This document shows positions 20,701-29,793 of a stretch of DNA of 35,756 nt, piece by piece. Source of the DNA: Isotricha intestinalis (lineage: Eukaryota; Ciliophora; Litostomatea; Vestibuliferida; Isotrichidae). Under the pieces are notes generated by a model. The model was given only the letters and a program-made list of their open reading frames with translations. It did not search any database and was not told the DNA's origin. Location of the stretch: assembly GCA_023807065.1 (NCBI GenBank), contig JAJJLU010000507.1, forward strand, positions 1 through 35,756, given 5' to 3'. The position numbers were made by a program, and so were the translations under genes. Each line of letters opens with the position of its first letter. The first letter of the stretch is position 1.

Positions 20701-23329
20701 CAAAATCAAACAAAACCCCATTTTTATTAACTTTAGGAATCCTGAATAAAATTTCTTCACTAAGAGCTTCAATTTCAATTTCATCATCTTCATCTTTACC
20801 AATAGTTTTAATAAATTTAATAACATCATCATTAACACAATTTTTATCCTTAATAATATTAATAGAAATAAATTTCCCGAATTTTTCAATTAAAAAAAGA
20901 GTACTTCCAATACAAACCATATTTCCAGCAGAAATAATTCCAATTCTTTTACCTAAAACAGCAGCTTCTTCCATATAATGAGTAGTTAAAACAATTATTC
21001 TATTATCACAATATCTTTTTAAAATATCCCATAAATTTCTCCTTGATGTAATATCCATTCCACTTGTTGGTTCATCTAAAAATATTACTTTACTTCCTCC
21101 TATCAATGCTATTGCTATTGATAATTTTCTTTTTTGACCTCCTGATAAATTTTCTACTTTTGTGTCTCTTTTAGTTTCTAGTGAGAAATCATGGATTGAT
21201 TTTTCTATTTCTTTATCTATTTCATCATTATTTGTTAATCCTTTAAAAACACAAAATAATCTTAAATGTTCTTCAATTGTTAATTGAGGAAATAAAACAT
21301 CATGTTGAGGACAAATTCCTAAAATTTTTCTGAATTCATCCATATTTATTTCATTAATTATATTATCTTCATTATATTCTGCTTCTCCTTCAGTTGCAGT
21401 ATATAATCCTGTTAATATTGATATTAAGGTACTTTTTCCTGCACCATTATGACCTAATAATGCAAATATTTCATTTTTATATAAATTAAAAGATACTCCA
21501 TTTACTGCTATTTTTCCATCTGAAAATACCTTTTTTATTTTTTTTAATTTTAATGTATCTCCTGGTTTTGTATAGTCTGAATATATTTCTTCACTTTGGA
21601 AATTTTCTTCTGGAAATTCTAAAGGAATGTTTTGATGATTTGTGGATGAAAAATTATTTTTTGAATATAATTTTACTGTTTCTGAAGTGTTTTTTTCTTT
21701 TTCAATGTTATTTTCAGTAATTGGATTTACGCAATTATTTTTATTTTTTTGGTTTGTAATTATATTATTATTATCTTTATTTTTGTTAATAATAATATTA
21801 TTATTATTTATGGGATTGTTTTCATTATTAATTATATTATTGTCATCAATATTCAATTTTTCTTTTGTTTTTTTTTTTTTTTCTCCACATCCCCAATATG
21901 ATTTCGTACAAAGGAAATTCCAAGATCTTGAAATTCCGAAATCATGAGTAATAATATTTTGAAGATAAAACCCTAAAAATAAAAAAATAAATATATCAAC
22001 TGTCAACATAATTAACATATCTCTTATACAATAATCTCTATATAATAAAGAGACATCTCCTTTTTCAAATTTTTTTTGAGATGTTTCAAATCTTGTCATA
22101 ACATTTAATCCAATTTGTAATGCTATTGGAGGAAAAATACTAAATACAATTCTCACCCAATGTTTAATTCCATCTCCAGTGAAACTTGTTGATAAAAAAT
22201 ACATTAAAAAATATATTAATATACTGACAATCATTGCTAATCTTGTTTTATCCAAAAAACTTTGAAAAAAATAAACCAAACCAAAAATATTCATTCCAAA
22301 TAAAAAGAAAAATAAAAGTATATAAATAAAAGGAATATATTTAAAAACTAAATTCAATATAAGTGAATTGACAATAGTATATAAGAGATTTAAAATAAAA
22401 TATTGAATAAAATAAGATAAAAAATAATAAGTTTCACTCAATCCCATTATTTTCATTCCTTCTTTTGCTTTTGTTTCTTTTTCTTTGACCATAATAAAAA
22501 TATATCTTGTTAAAGGAATGGCATAAGTAATAATTAAAAAAAAGCCTAATATATAACCCATAAAACCTTCAAATTGATCTTCAACAGATAAATTATATTT
22601 TTGATTAATCATTATCATATTCATTTCAACACTATTTATAACATAAATATCATTTCCAGTTTCTTTGATTAAAATATAATCATATAGTCTTTTCATTACA
22701 TTTAAATAACCTGAATAAATATACCTCCTTGAAGCAGGAAAATCAGGTCCTTTTAAAAAAATATCTAAATTAGGTTCCAAAGAATTTGGAATATCATTTG
22801 GATAATTGAAACTTTTAGAAGCAAAGTAATGTAATGATACATCATATTTTTTATTTTTTTCATTATGATCAAAATATATTCCAAAGCAAATTTCCGGATT
22901 TTCTTTGTTCCCATATTTTGGTGATGAAACATAATCTTCTAAATCTTTAACAGTTTCAAAATCTTTAAATCTATAATAACCCATTTCTGTATATCTTAAA
23001 TCTTCAAAATATTCTTTTAAATCTTCTGGAAAATTTTTTCCTATTGTTGCTATATGAAATCTCTCAAAACAATTTATAAAAGTTCCTTTATAAGGAAAAT
23101 TATATAAAAAATAATCATATGTTAAAGCGGTGGAATTTGATAAAAGATATTCATCTACATCTTCATTTTCCCCAAGATAATATTTTATTTTAAAAGCTCT
23201 TCTTAAAACATAAGCTATCAACATTAATATCATTGGTGAAAAAATTTCACATATTGTTAAAAAAATATTTCTTTTCATCAAAATCAAATTTTTCTGTAAT
23301 AAAGCTTTAAGATGATAAATATTAGACAT
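17726..23329 (-). CDS. Full-size ABC transporter, subfamily A
   Basis: 1867 residues in two homologous halves, each a membrane domain followed by a nucleotide-binding domain, the usual ABCA layout. The first hydrophobic segment is at about 24-43, followed by a large extracytoplasmic loop and a TM cluster at about 255-455. NBD1 has Walker A GHNGAGKS at 626, the signature LSGGQKRKLS from 728, and Walker B VIFLDEPTSGMD. NBD2 has GVNGAGKTT at 1487, the signature LSGGNKRKLS, and IILLDEPSTGMD. All catalytic motifs look intact. ABCA proteins move lipids across endomembranes or the plasma membrane; the substrate cannot be told from sequence. Asn-rich linkers, one from an ATT repeat at 19134-19163, precede the NBDs. 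The gene is intronless and ends at TAA. Confidence 0.96.
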   Translation of the reverse strand: MSNIYHLKALLQKNLILMKRNIFLTICEIFSPMILMLIAYVLRRAFKIKYYLGENEDVDEYLLSNSTALTYDYFLYNFPYKGTFINCFERFHIATIGKNFPEDLKEYFEDLRYTEMGYYRFKDFETVKDLEDYVSSPKYGNKENPEICFGIYFDHNEKNKKYDVSLHYFASKSFNYPNDIPNSLEPNLDIFLKGPDFPASRRYIYSGYLNVMKRLYDYILIKETGNDIYVINSVEMNMIMINQKYNLSVEDQFEGFMGYILGFFLIITYAIPLTRYIFIMVKEKETKAKEGMKIMGLSETYYFLSYFIQYFILNLLYTIVNSLILNLVFKYIPFIYILLFFFLFGMNIFGLVYFFQSFLDKTRLAMIVSILIYFLMYFLSTSFTGDGIKHWVRIVFSIFPPIALQIGLNVMTRFETSQKKFEKGDVSLLYRDYCIRDMLIMLTVDIFIFLFLGFYLQNIITHDFGISRSWNFLCTKSYWGCGEKKKKTKEKLNIDDNNIINNENNPINNNNIIINKNKDNNNIITNQKNKNNCVNPITENNIEKEKNTSETVKLYSKNNFSSTNHQNIPLEFPEENFQSEEIYSDYTKPGDTLKLKKIKKVFSDGKIAVNGVSFNLYKNEIFALLGHNGAGKSTLISILTGLYTATEGEAEYNEDNIINEINMDEFRKILGICPQHDVLFPQLTIEEHLRLFCVFKGLTNNDEIDKEIEKSIHDFSLETKRDTKVENLSGGQKRKLSIAIALIGGSKVIFLDEPTSGMDITSRRNLWDILKRYCDNRIIVLTTHYMEEAAVLGKRIGIISAGNMVCIGSTLFLIEKFGKFISINIIKDKNCVNDDVIKFIKTIGKDEDDEIEIEALSEEILFRIPKVNKNGVLFDFEKFFMELDNNVKLLNIKTYTASMPTLEDVFLNVSSLERLRKKSKSNLAEKLQLNTDQILYDEENYNQQYSFCQKFYIDLSVSVKKRFKQIYRDSKTFILEILCPVLLIVIGLGVSSVEYFPSSPVVKLSPSEITKDNQVIFYYDKCIKSKNDFPMKVVEGYDSSFTNYKLEKIDVIENENFPHVSIIDFWEKIYKKNYTNNYGSYLCITYDEDDLIFEVVTVVNSRARQGTIIYPSFLFSNIIKQITKKDLEINFSNKPLPMTKEEKDDHQARNNVTLVFFISIAFTLIPANFITIIIKERETNTKHLQIISGISLLSYWFNNYLFELIKYYVIGGFSLLMIWAFGFYKNYLYLLYILYGPSMVSFTYLFSFIFHAESSGQNAVILVNFIAGALAGSVILVLRIFENLMKYGKVLQFIFRIIPSFCFCYGYNELLSMWSLYYVDYPDDFTEHKESEMITLKYVGSDCLFLAVEIVVYLLLLILAENVKFVFKCCFTSELLKPKIKQLQDNNDENNNNNNNNNINENNNSIIRIENVSNEMDLSNVKDSIVIKEINKANKDNIEDSKYAIVVQNLIKNFKKRPFCNTEKTITKAVRNLSFCLEYGECFGFLGVNGAGKTTTFKCLSNEYTPSYGRILIDNKEINTKFNEIRCLIGYCPQFDSIFEYMTVYENLEFYSKIKGMKLNEMDKIINSLLIEMNLYQYKDKVSGELSGGNKRKLSVSIAMLCNPPIILLDEPSTGMDPEARRFMWSVIHKISIRKKKSSVIMTTHSMEEAETLCQRIAIMVNGQFKCLGSSNYIKEKYGEGYEINLQISALSYEKMNLMISNFENKYNDVKKDNIQEVLEYYNKKGFINELEKGRFGYKLVNELNVWGSITLHKLFTWIYYIENVLKLIKIIKEYFNNIICCDFIDNSFVFRIKREHSENEKSIGFLFGLVEKKKNEFNVEEYSIQLTSLEQIFNGFAKEMENNENVYDLENINIDINEELFNNLGI
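19134..19163. repeat. (ATT)n microsatellite inside the ABCA gene
   Basis: About ten consecutive ATT units on the plus strand. They are read on the minus strand as a run of nine Asn codons in the linker before the second nucleotide-binding domain. Confidence 0.9.
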
Positions 23330-23508
23330 TTTTCTCTTAATAAAGATTGAAAATAAGTTGTTTTAAATTTAATGAATAAATTATTTAGGTTTAAAATTAT
23401 AATATATTTTTTCTATTATAAATTGATTATGAATAAAATAAAAAAATATTACAAGTTAATTATTATCAAAAGTCAATTTTTAATATTTACAAATATTGAA
23501 TTTCCAAT

Positions 23509-24795
23509 CTAATGAAAATCTTTATTAATTAAACAAAATAATCTATTAATATTAAATCCTTCATTTTTGGAAATAACAATTTTTTCCTTTAATTCAAAAT
23601 ATTTATTTATTACATTTTTATAAACATTTTGATTATTTTTTCTCTTAATATCATTTTTCTTATTTACATTATCATTTTTAATTTTATCAGAAGTAAAATT
23701 AAATTCAAAAGAATTATTATTTATATTTTCATTATTTGAATTTGAAGAATTTAAATCAATAGTATCACAAGTTTTAAAACGAGAAATTCTTTTAGATTGG
23801 ATATTATCTTTTGAACTCTTTGTTTCAGAACTTAAATTATTATTTTCTTCATTTATATTTTTACCTCTTAAATTTTTATAAATTAATGATAAACTCTCAT
23901 TGAAATTATTATTATTTAAATTATCATTATCTTCAAATTCTATTAATTCTAAATCATTGTTTAAATCAAAACTATTATTCTTTGTCTTCTTATATTCTTT
24001 TTTTTTATTTTTTAATTGTTCATCAAAAGATAATTTTCTTAAATTTTTAGAAAAATTTTTTTCATTAAAAATCAATTTTTCTTCTTCAAAATTCAATACC
24101 TCAAAAGAGTTTCTCTTTTCATAAGGTAAAGTGTAACATCTATTTATTTTTTCTTGCTTTGTTTTAATTAAATCATTATTATGAAAATTATAATTTTTAT
24201 TAAAATAATTATTCATTTGTTCATAACTTAAATATTCAACAGTAATATTAATATTATTTAAATTTTTATTTGAAATATGGAATTCTTTTGTATTAAAAGA
24301 AAATTTTTCCCCTTTGTAATTTTGATATGATTGAAAATCAATTATTATATCATTTAAATTTTTAAAAGAATTACAGGGAAGAATTCTACTAATAATGTAA
24401 ATACTTCTTACCAAAGAAACTAATTTTTTTTTTGCATAAAATTCACTTTTAAAATTATTGTTTTCAAAAAACGAAAAAGTCCATCTTTCTAATAATAATT
24501 TTGGATAATTTTGTTTAATTCCATAAAAATCAATAATATGATTTTTTGAATTTAATTTTGAATTTGATGAACTAAGAATACTATCAAAGGATAAATCTTC
24601 AAATAAAAAAGATGAATTATTTATTTGATTGTCGTTTATTTCTGTTGAAAAAGATAATGTTTGATTTTTATTTTGAAAATTTTTTTTTCTTGAATTTATA
24701 ATTAGTCTAATAGAACTTCTTATAAAATCTTCAAAATATTTTCTATGAATACTGGAAATACTATTAATTGATGCTATTTCAAAATCTTCATTCAT
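23509..24795 (-). CDS. ATG13: ATG13-like autophagy protein (HORMA domain)
   Basis: 428 residues. The N-terminal 200 resemble the ATG13 HORMA domain: KYFEDFIRSSIRLIINSR at 19-36 matches the first helix; YPKLLLERWTFSF at 97-109 carries the highly conserved ERW; KKLVSLVRSIYIISRILPC at 123-141 matches the (Y)KxLxxLxRSLYxxxRLLP helix; and ITVEYLSY follows later. The C-terminal half is Asn/Ser/Lys/Glu-rich and probably disordered, as in other ATG13 proteins, where it binds ATG1 and ATG17/FIP200. It would act in the autophagy-initiation complex. Assignment rests on these motifs alone. The frame ends at TAG, the only TAG stop in this window. It lies 179 bp upstream of the ABCA gene on the same strand. 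Confidence 0.75.
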   Translation of the reverse strand: MNEDFEIASINSISSIHRKYFEDFIRSSIRLIINSRKKNFQNKNQTLSFSTEINDNQINNSSFLFEDLSFDSILSSSNSKLNSKNHIIDFYGIKQNYPKLLLERWTFSFFENNNFKSEFYAKKKLVSLVRSIYIISRILPCNSFKNLNDIIIDFQSYQNYKGEKFSFNTKEFHISNKNLNNINITVEYLSYEQMNNYFNKNYNFHNNDLIKTKQEKINRCYTLPYEKRNSFEVLNFEEEKLIFNEKNFSKNLRKLSFDEQLKNKKKEYKKTKNNSFDLNNDLELIEFEDNDNLNNNNFNESLSLIYKNLRGKNINEENNNLSSETKSSKDNIQSKRISRFKTCDTIDLNSSNSNNENINNNSFEFNFTSDKIKNDNVNKKNDIKRKNNQNVYKNVINKYFELKEKIVISKNEGFNINRLFCLINKDFH

Positions 24796-24902
24796 ATATT
24801 ATTTTATTGTATTTTTTTATTTTTAACTTTAAATATGAAAAATCTAATTTTTATATTATCTTAAATTATAAAATTTATAAAAATTTAAAATATTATATTT
24901 TA

Positions 24903-25358
24903 TCAATCTTTAACAAAAAGATAATAAAAAAAATAAAAAGATATTCCAAAAATTATTAAAACAGGAATAACAATCATGAGAATTTTTTTAGTTTTTTCTG
25001 AATTTTTTCTTTTAAATTCTATACTCTCATTTTCTGTTGGAGAATTTGCTTCACAATAACCTTTAGGTAAAGGATCGACATTAAATTCATTATCAAATAA
25101 TTCATTAATATTATTTTTTTTAATTTTACTTTTATTTTTTTTAACTTTAGAATTTGAAATTTCTACTTTTCTTTCTTCACTTAATTCATTATCATTTGGA
25201 AATAACTCATTTATATTATTTATATTTGATGAATTTATTTCTGATATATCGATTTTATTTTTTAGATCCTTATTCATTGTACTTTGGTCTAATGAATTAT
25301 CACTTACTTTCATTAATTTATTTTCATTATTTTGAGTTTTATTCTCTATTTTTGACAT
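24903..25358 (-). CDS. Small hypothetical protein with C-terminal membrane anchor
   Basis: 151 residues ending at TGA (followed at once by TAA). The first 125 are polar and probably disordered. Residues about 126-148 form one strongly hydrophobic segment (ILMIVIPVLIIFGISFYFF...), followed by only VKD. With no signal peptide and the anchor at the extreme C-terminus, this looks like a tail-anchored protein facing the cytosol. Two similar motifs, NINELFPNDNE and NINELFDNEFN, occur about 35 residues apart and could be short binding motifs. No family recognised. The start is 51 bp from the divergent acyltransferase. Confidence 0.7.
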   Translation of the reverse strand: MSKIENKTQNNENKLMKVSDNSLDQSTMNKDLKNKIDISEINSSNINNINELFPNDNELSEERKVEISNSKVKKNKSKIKKNNINELFDNEFNVDPLPKGYCEANSPTENESIEFKRKNSEKTKKILMIVIPVLIIFGISFYFFYYLFVKD

Positions 25359-25409
25359 TTGAAATTCAACAATTTTTAAAATTTATTTTTTTTTTTATTT
25401 TTTTATAAA
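25359..25409. promoter_or_regulatory. 51-bp bidirectional promoter
   Basis: Only 51 bp, almost all A+T with long T and A runs, separate the start codons of the tail-anchored protein gene (-) and the acyltransferase gene (+). Confidence 0.5.
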
Positions 25410-26513
25410 ATGTTATTGCAAATAATAATATTCTATATTATTTTATGTATTATATTTATTTCTTTCATTTGGATTCAAACTAAAAAATATCATCAATTCA
25501 AAAAAGAAGATTTACCTATTCATCAAAAGTATTATATGTTTAGTAGACATGACCAAAAATATTGGATTTTTTGGAAATTTTTATTAGGAGCAATATTATT
25601 TTGGTGGATAAAAATATTTCTTCTTTTATTTAGTATAATATATTGTTATTTAAGACTAAAAATATTACTTTGGGGAAAAACATTAAAAGAAATATCTGAA
25701 ATAACAGATGAAAAAATCTTAAAAAAAATAAGTAATATATGTCAATTATTTGGTAAATTATTTAGATTGAGTTTTTTCATAAGAATAAAAGAGAAAAATA
25801 TAAAATTAGATTATCAAAAATATTTAGGTGAAAATTACGAAAGAGATGAAAGTAAAATAAATATAGTATCATATATAACAAATCATACATCTTTATTTGA
25901 TTGTGCATGTTATGCAGATAAAATTCCAGTTTGTTTTATTTCAAGAAGCAATATTAAAAATTACCCTTTAATAGGATTTTTAGCTTGTTGTTGTGGATGT
26001 ATTTTTGTAGATAGAGAAAGTAAGAATAATAGAGGTCAAAGTTTACAAAAAGTAATAGAAAAACAAAATAGATTATATAATAAAAAAGATTTTGTAAATA
26101 TATGTTTTTTTGCTGAAGGAACAACATCAAATGATTTATCAATATTAACATTTAAAAAAGGAGGTTTTTATGCAAATTTACCAGTAAAACCTTGTGTTAT
26201 AAAATTTGAAGCTGAAAATAATTTTTCAATTGCAATGGATGTTATAGATTTATTATATTCTGTTTTTTTAGTTATGACTCTTCCTTATATTGATGTTACT
26301 TTAATTTTTATGAGTTCTTTTCAACCTAATGATTATTTGTATAATATTTGGGGAAAAGATATGATTGATAAAGGGAAAGAAAAATGGGAAGTTTATGCTG
26401 AAGCTATCAGAGATATTATGAGCTTTGGAAGTGGATTACCTAAAAGTAATGGAAATTATCAAATGAAAAAAGAATATCTTGATTTTCTCAGAAAGGGTAT
26501 TTTACCAAAATAA
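25410..26513 (+). CDS. Lysophospholipid/glycerolipid acyltransferase (PlsC/LPCAT family)
   Basis: 367 residues. There is an N-terminal membrane segment at about 2-22 and another hydrophobic stretch at about 51-80. The acyltransferase domain has motif I NHTSLFD (158-164, His159 and Asp164 catalytic), FISRSNIKNYPLIG (motif II region), IFVDRES, and motif III FFAEGTTS with Glu236, followed by LTFKKGGF and the PVKPCVIKF segment. The wording of the last motifs is closest to the LPCAT/GPAT3-4/AGPAT group. It probably transfers acyl chains from acyl-CoA to lysophospholipid or glycerol phosphate at the ER. No EF-hand domain follows, unlike animal LPCAT1/2. The stop is TAA. Confidence 0.9.
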   Translation: MLLQIIIFYIILCIIFISFIWIQTKKYHQFKKEDLPIHQKYYMFSRHDQKYWIFWKFLLGAILFWWIKIFLLLFSIIYCYLRLKILLWGKTLKEISEITDEKILKKISNICQLFGKLFRLSFFIRIKEKNIKLDYQKYLGENYERDESKINIVSYITNHTSLFDCACYADKIPVCFISRSNIKNYPLIGFLACCCGCIFVDRESKNNRGQSLQKVIEKQNRLYNKKDFVNICFFAEGTTSNDLSILTFKKGGFYANLPVKPCVIKFEAENNFSIAMDVIDLLYSVFLVMTLPYIDVTLIFMSSFQPNDYLYNIWGKDMIDKGKEKWEVYAEAIRDIMSFGSGLPKSNGNYQMKKEYLDFLRKGILPK

Positions 26514-26633
26514 ATTAATATTTAATTTAAATTCATTAATAAATTAATTTCATTTATTTTTAAATATATTAAATTATATGATTGATAAAAGCTATTATTA
26601 TTTTTTTAATGGTTTTTTATTGTTTTATGAGGA

Positions 26634-27416
26634 TTATTCATTTTTTTTACATTTTTTACATAAGTCAAAACCACATAAAGTACAATAATAACTTCTTTCA
26701 CTTCCTTTATATATTTCTTTACAAACATTACATCTCCAACTATTTCTTTCAGGGGTTAATAAAAACATTAATCTATGAATATGAGATTTTGAACTAAAAG
26801 TTTGATTAATTATTGATTCAGTTGGGTATGGATTATATTTTTTATATTCTTCTTTTAATTTATCTAATTTTATCTTCAATTCAAAATATTTACTCTTATA
26901 ATCTTCTTTTGAACATTTTGATCTTAAATGTAATGAATATTGTTCATAAGGAATTATTTCATCACAATTATTTGGGCAATTAAATTTTAATATTGAAAGC
27001 ATATTTTTTACTAATTTACTTAATTTAAATGTTGAATTTTCACAATTATTTGGGCATATTTTGTTTTTTCCTTTAAAATATTTTTCTAAACATTTTTCAC
27101 AATAACATGATTCACATATTGAACATTGAATTGGTTCCCATAATATTCCTTTACATAAAGGACATACAGATTGATTTTTTATCACTTCAAAATCATTTTT
27201 GTTATTTATTAAATTTGGGTTTATTTGCATTTTTTTATTAAAAAATTTATTATTATTCTTAAATAATTTTTTTTTTTGATTTTTTGTAATAAATTCTTTA
27301 TTTAATAATCTTTTTTGATTTAATAGTTTATTATATATTGAAATGAATTTAATTAGAAAATAATAAAAGATTAATAATGAAGTAAATTTTAAATAAAAGA
27401 ATAATTTATAATTCAA
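26634..27416 (-). CDS. RING / TRAF-type zinc finger protein, possibly membrane anchored
   Basis: 260 residues from the first ATG. A RING-like finger spans 85-125 (CPLC, CSICESCYCEKC, CPNNC), followed by a TRAF-type finger at about 147-168 (CPNNC ... H ... C). A short coiled coil comes next, then a C-terminal Cys/His module at 212-256 (HIHRL, CNVC, CTLCGFDLCKKC) resembling a DC1/C1-like finger. It is probably an E3 ubiquitin ligase. The first 62 residues include a hydrophobic segment (about 5-27) and a basic stretch. If translation instead began at Met63 (27230) this would be 5' leader and the protein soluble. The upstream ATG leaves only 33 bp to the neighbouring start, which makes the choice uncertain. 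Confidence 0.8.
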   Translation of the reverse strand: MNYKLFFYLKFTSLLIFYYFLIKFISIYNKLLNQKRLLNKEFITKNQKKKLFKNNNKFFNKKMQINPNLINNKNDFEVIKNQSVCPLCKGILWEPIQCSICESCYCEKCLEKYFKGKNKICPNNCENSTFKLSKLVKNMLSILKFNCPNNCDEIIPYEQYSLHLRSKCSKEDYKSKYFELKIKLDKLKEEYKKYNPYPTESIINQTFSSKSHIHRLMFLLTPERNSWRCNVCKEIYKGSERSYYCTLCGFDLCKKCKKNE

Positions 27417-27449
27417 AATATAATTTTTTAAAAATTAATAAACAAGGAA
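27417..27449. promoter_or_regulatory. 33-bp divergent gap
   Basis: Start codons of the RING/TRAF gene (upstream option) and the START-like gene are 33 bp apart. Either this is an extremely compact bidirectional promoter, or the RING/TRAF gene starts later, at 27230. Confidence 0.4.
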
Positions 27450-28367
27450 ATGAGAAAAATGGAAAATTTTGAACTTATAAATTATAATTATAATTCAAAA
27501 ATATTATTTTCTAAAACCCTTACAAACACTATCAATCAAATTTCTAATTTTATTTTAAATTCTCAAAATAAAGAATTCCTTTTTAATAATAAATATTATG
27601 AAATTAAAAAATTAAAAAAAAAAATAAAGAATTCCTTTTGTTTATGTGAAAAATCAAATAACAATCAATTAATTATTTATGAAGAAATATTAGTGTATAA
27701 TGAATTTAATATTCAAATATTATATAGTTTTTCTTCATTTAATAATAAAAAAATTTCCCAAAAAATTGGAATTTTATTGAATTTATTTGATATTACCTGT
27801 GAAGATAAAAGTTTAATAATACTAGAAAAATATTCAGAAATTGACTATATAAAAACGATAGAAATAGAAAATATTTTCAATTTTTTTGATGGAAAAAATT
27901 TTCTAGAAAAAATAAACAAAGGATTAAATGAACATTTAAATGAAATTTTAGTTTTATTTTCAACAACAATTAACAAATCAATATATCAAATATATAATTA
28001 TGCAATAAACATAAATCTTATATATTCTAAATTTGATAATTTTAAATCTCACTTATTTGAAATGGAGGGAAATTTAGGTGAAATAGGTTCCATTTTTTAT
28101 GTTTTTAATAAACAAAAAAATGTATTTATTGAATATACTCTTGTAAATAAAAGTTATAATAAACATTCTTTTATTTTAAGTTTTGAATATTCCAAAAAAT
28201 GTAATGGTGAATTTGCACTTAATGAAAGAATAATATTTAAAATAATACCAATAGAGGAGAATTTAACTTGGATTTTTGTTAAAAATAAAGTTATTTCTCC
28301 TTCAAAATTTGATATAAAGATTTTGAAACAATATATATATTATTATATAACAAAAATAAAAAATTAA
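27450..28367 (+). CDS. Hypothetical protein, possible START/SRPBCC-like domain
   Basis: 305 residues. I do not firmly recognise it. The second half (about 180-305) has the rhythm of a START/Bet v1-type fold. A helix is followed by a predicted strand-rich segment including HLFEMEGNLGEIGSIFYVF, FIEYTLVNKS, SFILSFEYSKKCNG, RIIFKIIPIEENLTWIFVKN, and a long C-terminal amphipathic helix KFDIKILKQYIYYYITKIK. Such domains bind lipids or hydrophobic ligands. There is no signal peptide or membrane segment. There are two possible ATGs, 27450 and 27459, both in A-rich context. The stop is TAA. Confidence 0.65.
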   Translation: MRKMENFELINYNYNSKILFSKTLTNTINQISNFILNSQNKEFLFNNKYYEIKKLKKKIKNSFCLCEKSNNNQLIIYEEILVYNEFNIQILYSFSSFNNKKISQKIGILLNLFDITCEDKSLIILEKYSEIDYIKTIEIENIFNFFDGKNFLEKINKGLNEHLNEILVLFSTTINKSIYQIYNYAININLIYSKFDNFKSHLFEMEGNLGEIGSIFYVFNKQKNVFIEYTLVNKSYNKHSFILSFEYSKKCNGEFALNERIIFKIIPIEENLTWIFVKNKVISPSKFDIKILKQYIYYYITKIKN

Positions 28368-28956
28368 ATGATACATTTAAAATATGTATAAAATTATTAC
28401 AATAAATATATACAAATAAATTTGCATTTTTTTGAAATTGAAGTAACTTACTTTTAATGTAATAATAAATAGGTGTTTTTTATAAAGTTCTAAAAATTAA
28501 TATTATTATGTAATAATATTTTTAATTTAAACAAAAATTAAAATTATTTTAATATTTTTCAGTTATTTATTCAATAATAAAAATACAAAGTATTTAATAC
28601 ATGAATTTATATATTTAATATATTATTCTGTTTGAATACCAATTCGATTAATCAATGATATTTTCATAGTTAAAATTTCTTTTAAATTATAAATTGAAGA
28701 ATTATATATGATTAAATTTTGGATATAGGAATTACTTATTTTTAAAATATTTTACTTTCTTTCAGATAAATTTACTTAATATTTTTTTAGAAATCATTTG
28801 ATATAATGATGAATTATTTCTTATTTCTTTAATTTTAACTAATTTAATTAATGGAATAATTTAGTCTTTTTGAGATAAGTTTCCAGAAAATTGAGCATTC
28901 ACTTTCAATTTTTATCTCTTTGATTATTATCGTTAATTCATTTATTTTTATTTGAT
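28368..28956. other. Convergent intergenic region, nothing recognised
   Basis: 589 bp between two 3' ends, with no ORF above about 35 codons and no recognisable RNA gene or repeat. Confidence 0.5.
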
Positions 28957-29793
28957 TTAAATTTCATTTATCTCATCTTCGTAGATAGGTAAAATATATG
29001 CTTTACTTTTCTCTGTTTTTTTAATAATATTTTGTAAAGAATCTTGTGTTCTGTTCGTTTCTGATTTTTTAATTATCAATTTATCTCTAACTTGATATTC
29101 TAAATTATTTAATTCAATAAATTTTAACAAATTTAAATTTCGATTTTCAATATTTTTTTCAAAAAAATTATGAGATTCTTTAATTTCAATTAAAAAAGGA
29201 ATCTTCTTTTTATATAACCAATAGTAAAAATTATTTAATAATTCATAATTGATAATATTTTGAGTATTAACTCTATATTCAAGAAAATTAATTTGATATG
29301 TATAACTTTTTTTTATTATTCTTTTTCTTTTAATTATTAAAACCAAACTGAGAATGAAAATTACAATAAAAATAAAAATTCCTAAAAACACTTTTGTAGG
29401 ATAAAATTTGTTATTTGAAGTCAAGAAATTATTTACAAATATTAATAAAATACAAAATATAAATCCCAAAATAATTAGGATGAAAATTATAAATAATGTA
29501 ACTGATATATAAAACATTTTTGTTTTAGAACGTAGTTGAGTTATATTAATATTATAAACATAATTACAAATTTCACATTTAATTTTGAAAGATTTAATAA
29601 AATCAAGAATTATACAAATAGGATGGACATTCTTATTATTACATTTGCATGGATTTATTAAAGTAAAATTATATATATTATTTAATAAAGGATAAAACAA
29701 GGATTTAAATCTTTTATTCATTTTTAGTAAAGGCTTTTTAACAAAAACCATTTTATGACATAAATAACATTTTTGTTTTTTATCATTAATCAT
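28957..29793 (-). CDS. RING-CH (MARCH-type) membrane E3 ubiquitin ligase
   Basis: 278 residues. Near the N-terminus is a C4HC3 RING-CH pattern: C9, C12, C49, C51, H57, C60, C73, C76, with the typical NPCKC and HPIC wording. The H-to-C51 spacing is slightly short. Two strong membrane segments follow at about 94-120 and 134-154, then a basic stop (KRKR) and a 120-residue cytosolic tail. This is the layout of MARCH/Doa10-type ligases of endomembranes. RING-CH ligases ubiquitinate membrane proteins; the substrate here is unknown. It starts 97 bp from the divergent PPX1-like gene. Confidence 0.85.
   Translation of the reverse strand: MINDKKQKCYLCHKMVFVKKPLLKMNKRFKSLFYPLLNNIYNFTLINPCKCNNKNVHPICIILDFIKSFKIKCEICNYVYNINITQLRSKTKMFYISVTLFIIFILIILGFIFCILLIFVNNFLTSNNKFYPTKVFLGIFIFIVIFILSLVLIIKRKRIIKKSYTYQINFLEYRVNTQNIINYELLNNFYYWLYKKKIPFLIEIKESHNFFEKNIENRNLNLLKFIELNNLEYQVRDKLIIKKSETNRTQDSLQNIIKKTEKSKAYILPIYEDEINEI

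Noticed and set aside
26582..26797. 71-codon plus-strand ORF after the acyltransferase
   Set aside because: Overlaps the zinc-finger coding part of the RING/TRAF gene on the other strand; it is a shadow.
28625..28760. Minus-strand open stretch of about 45 codons in the gap between two convergent genes
   Set aside because: No start context, no homology, length within chance expectation.
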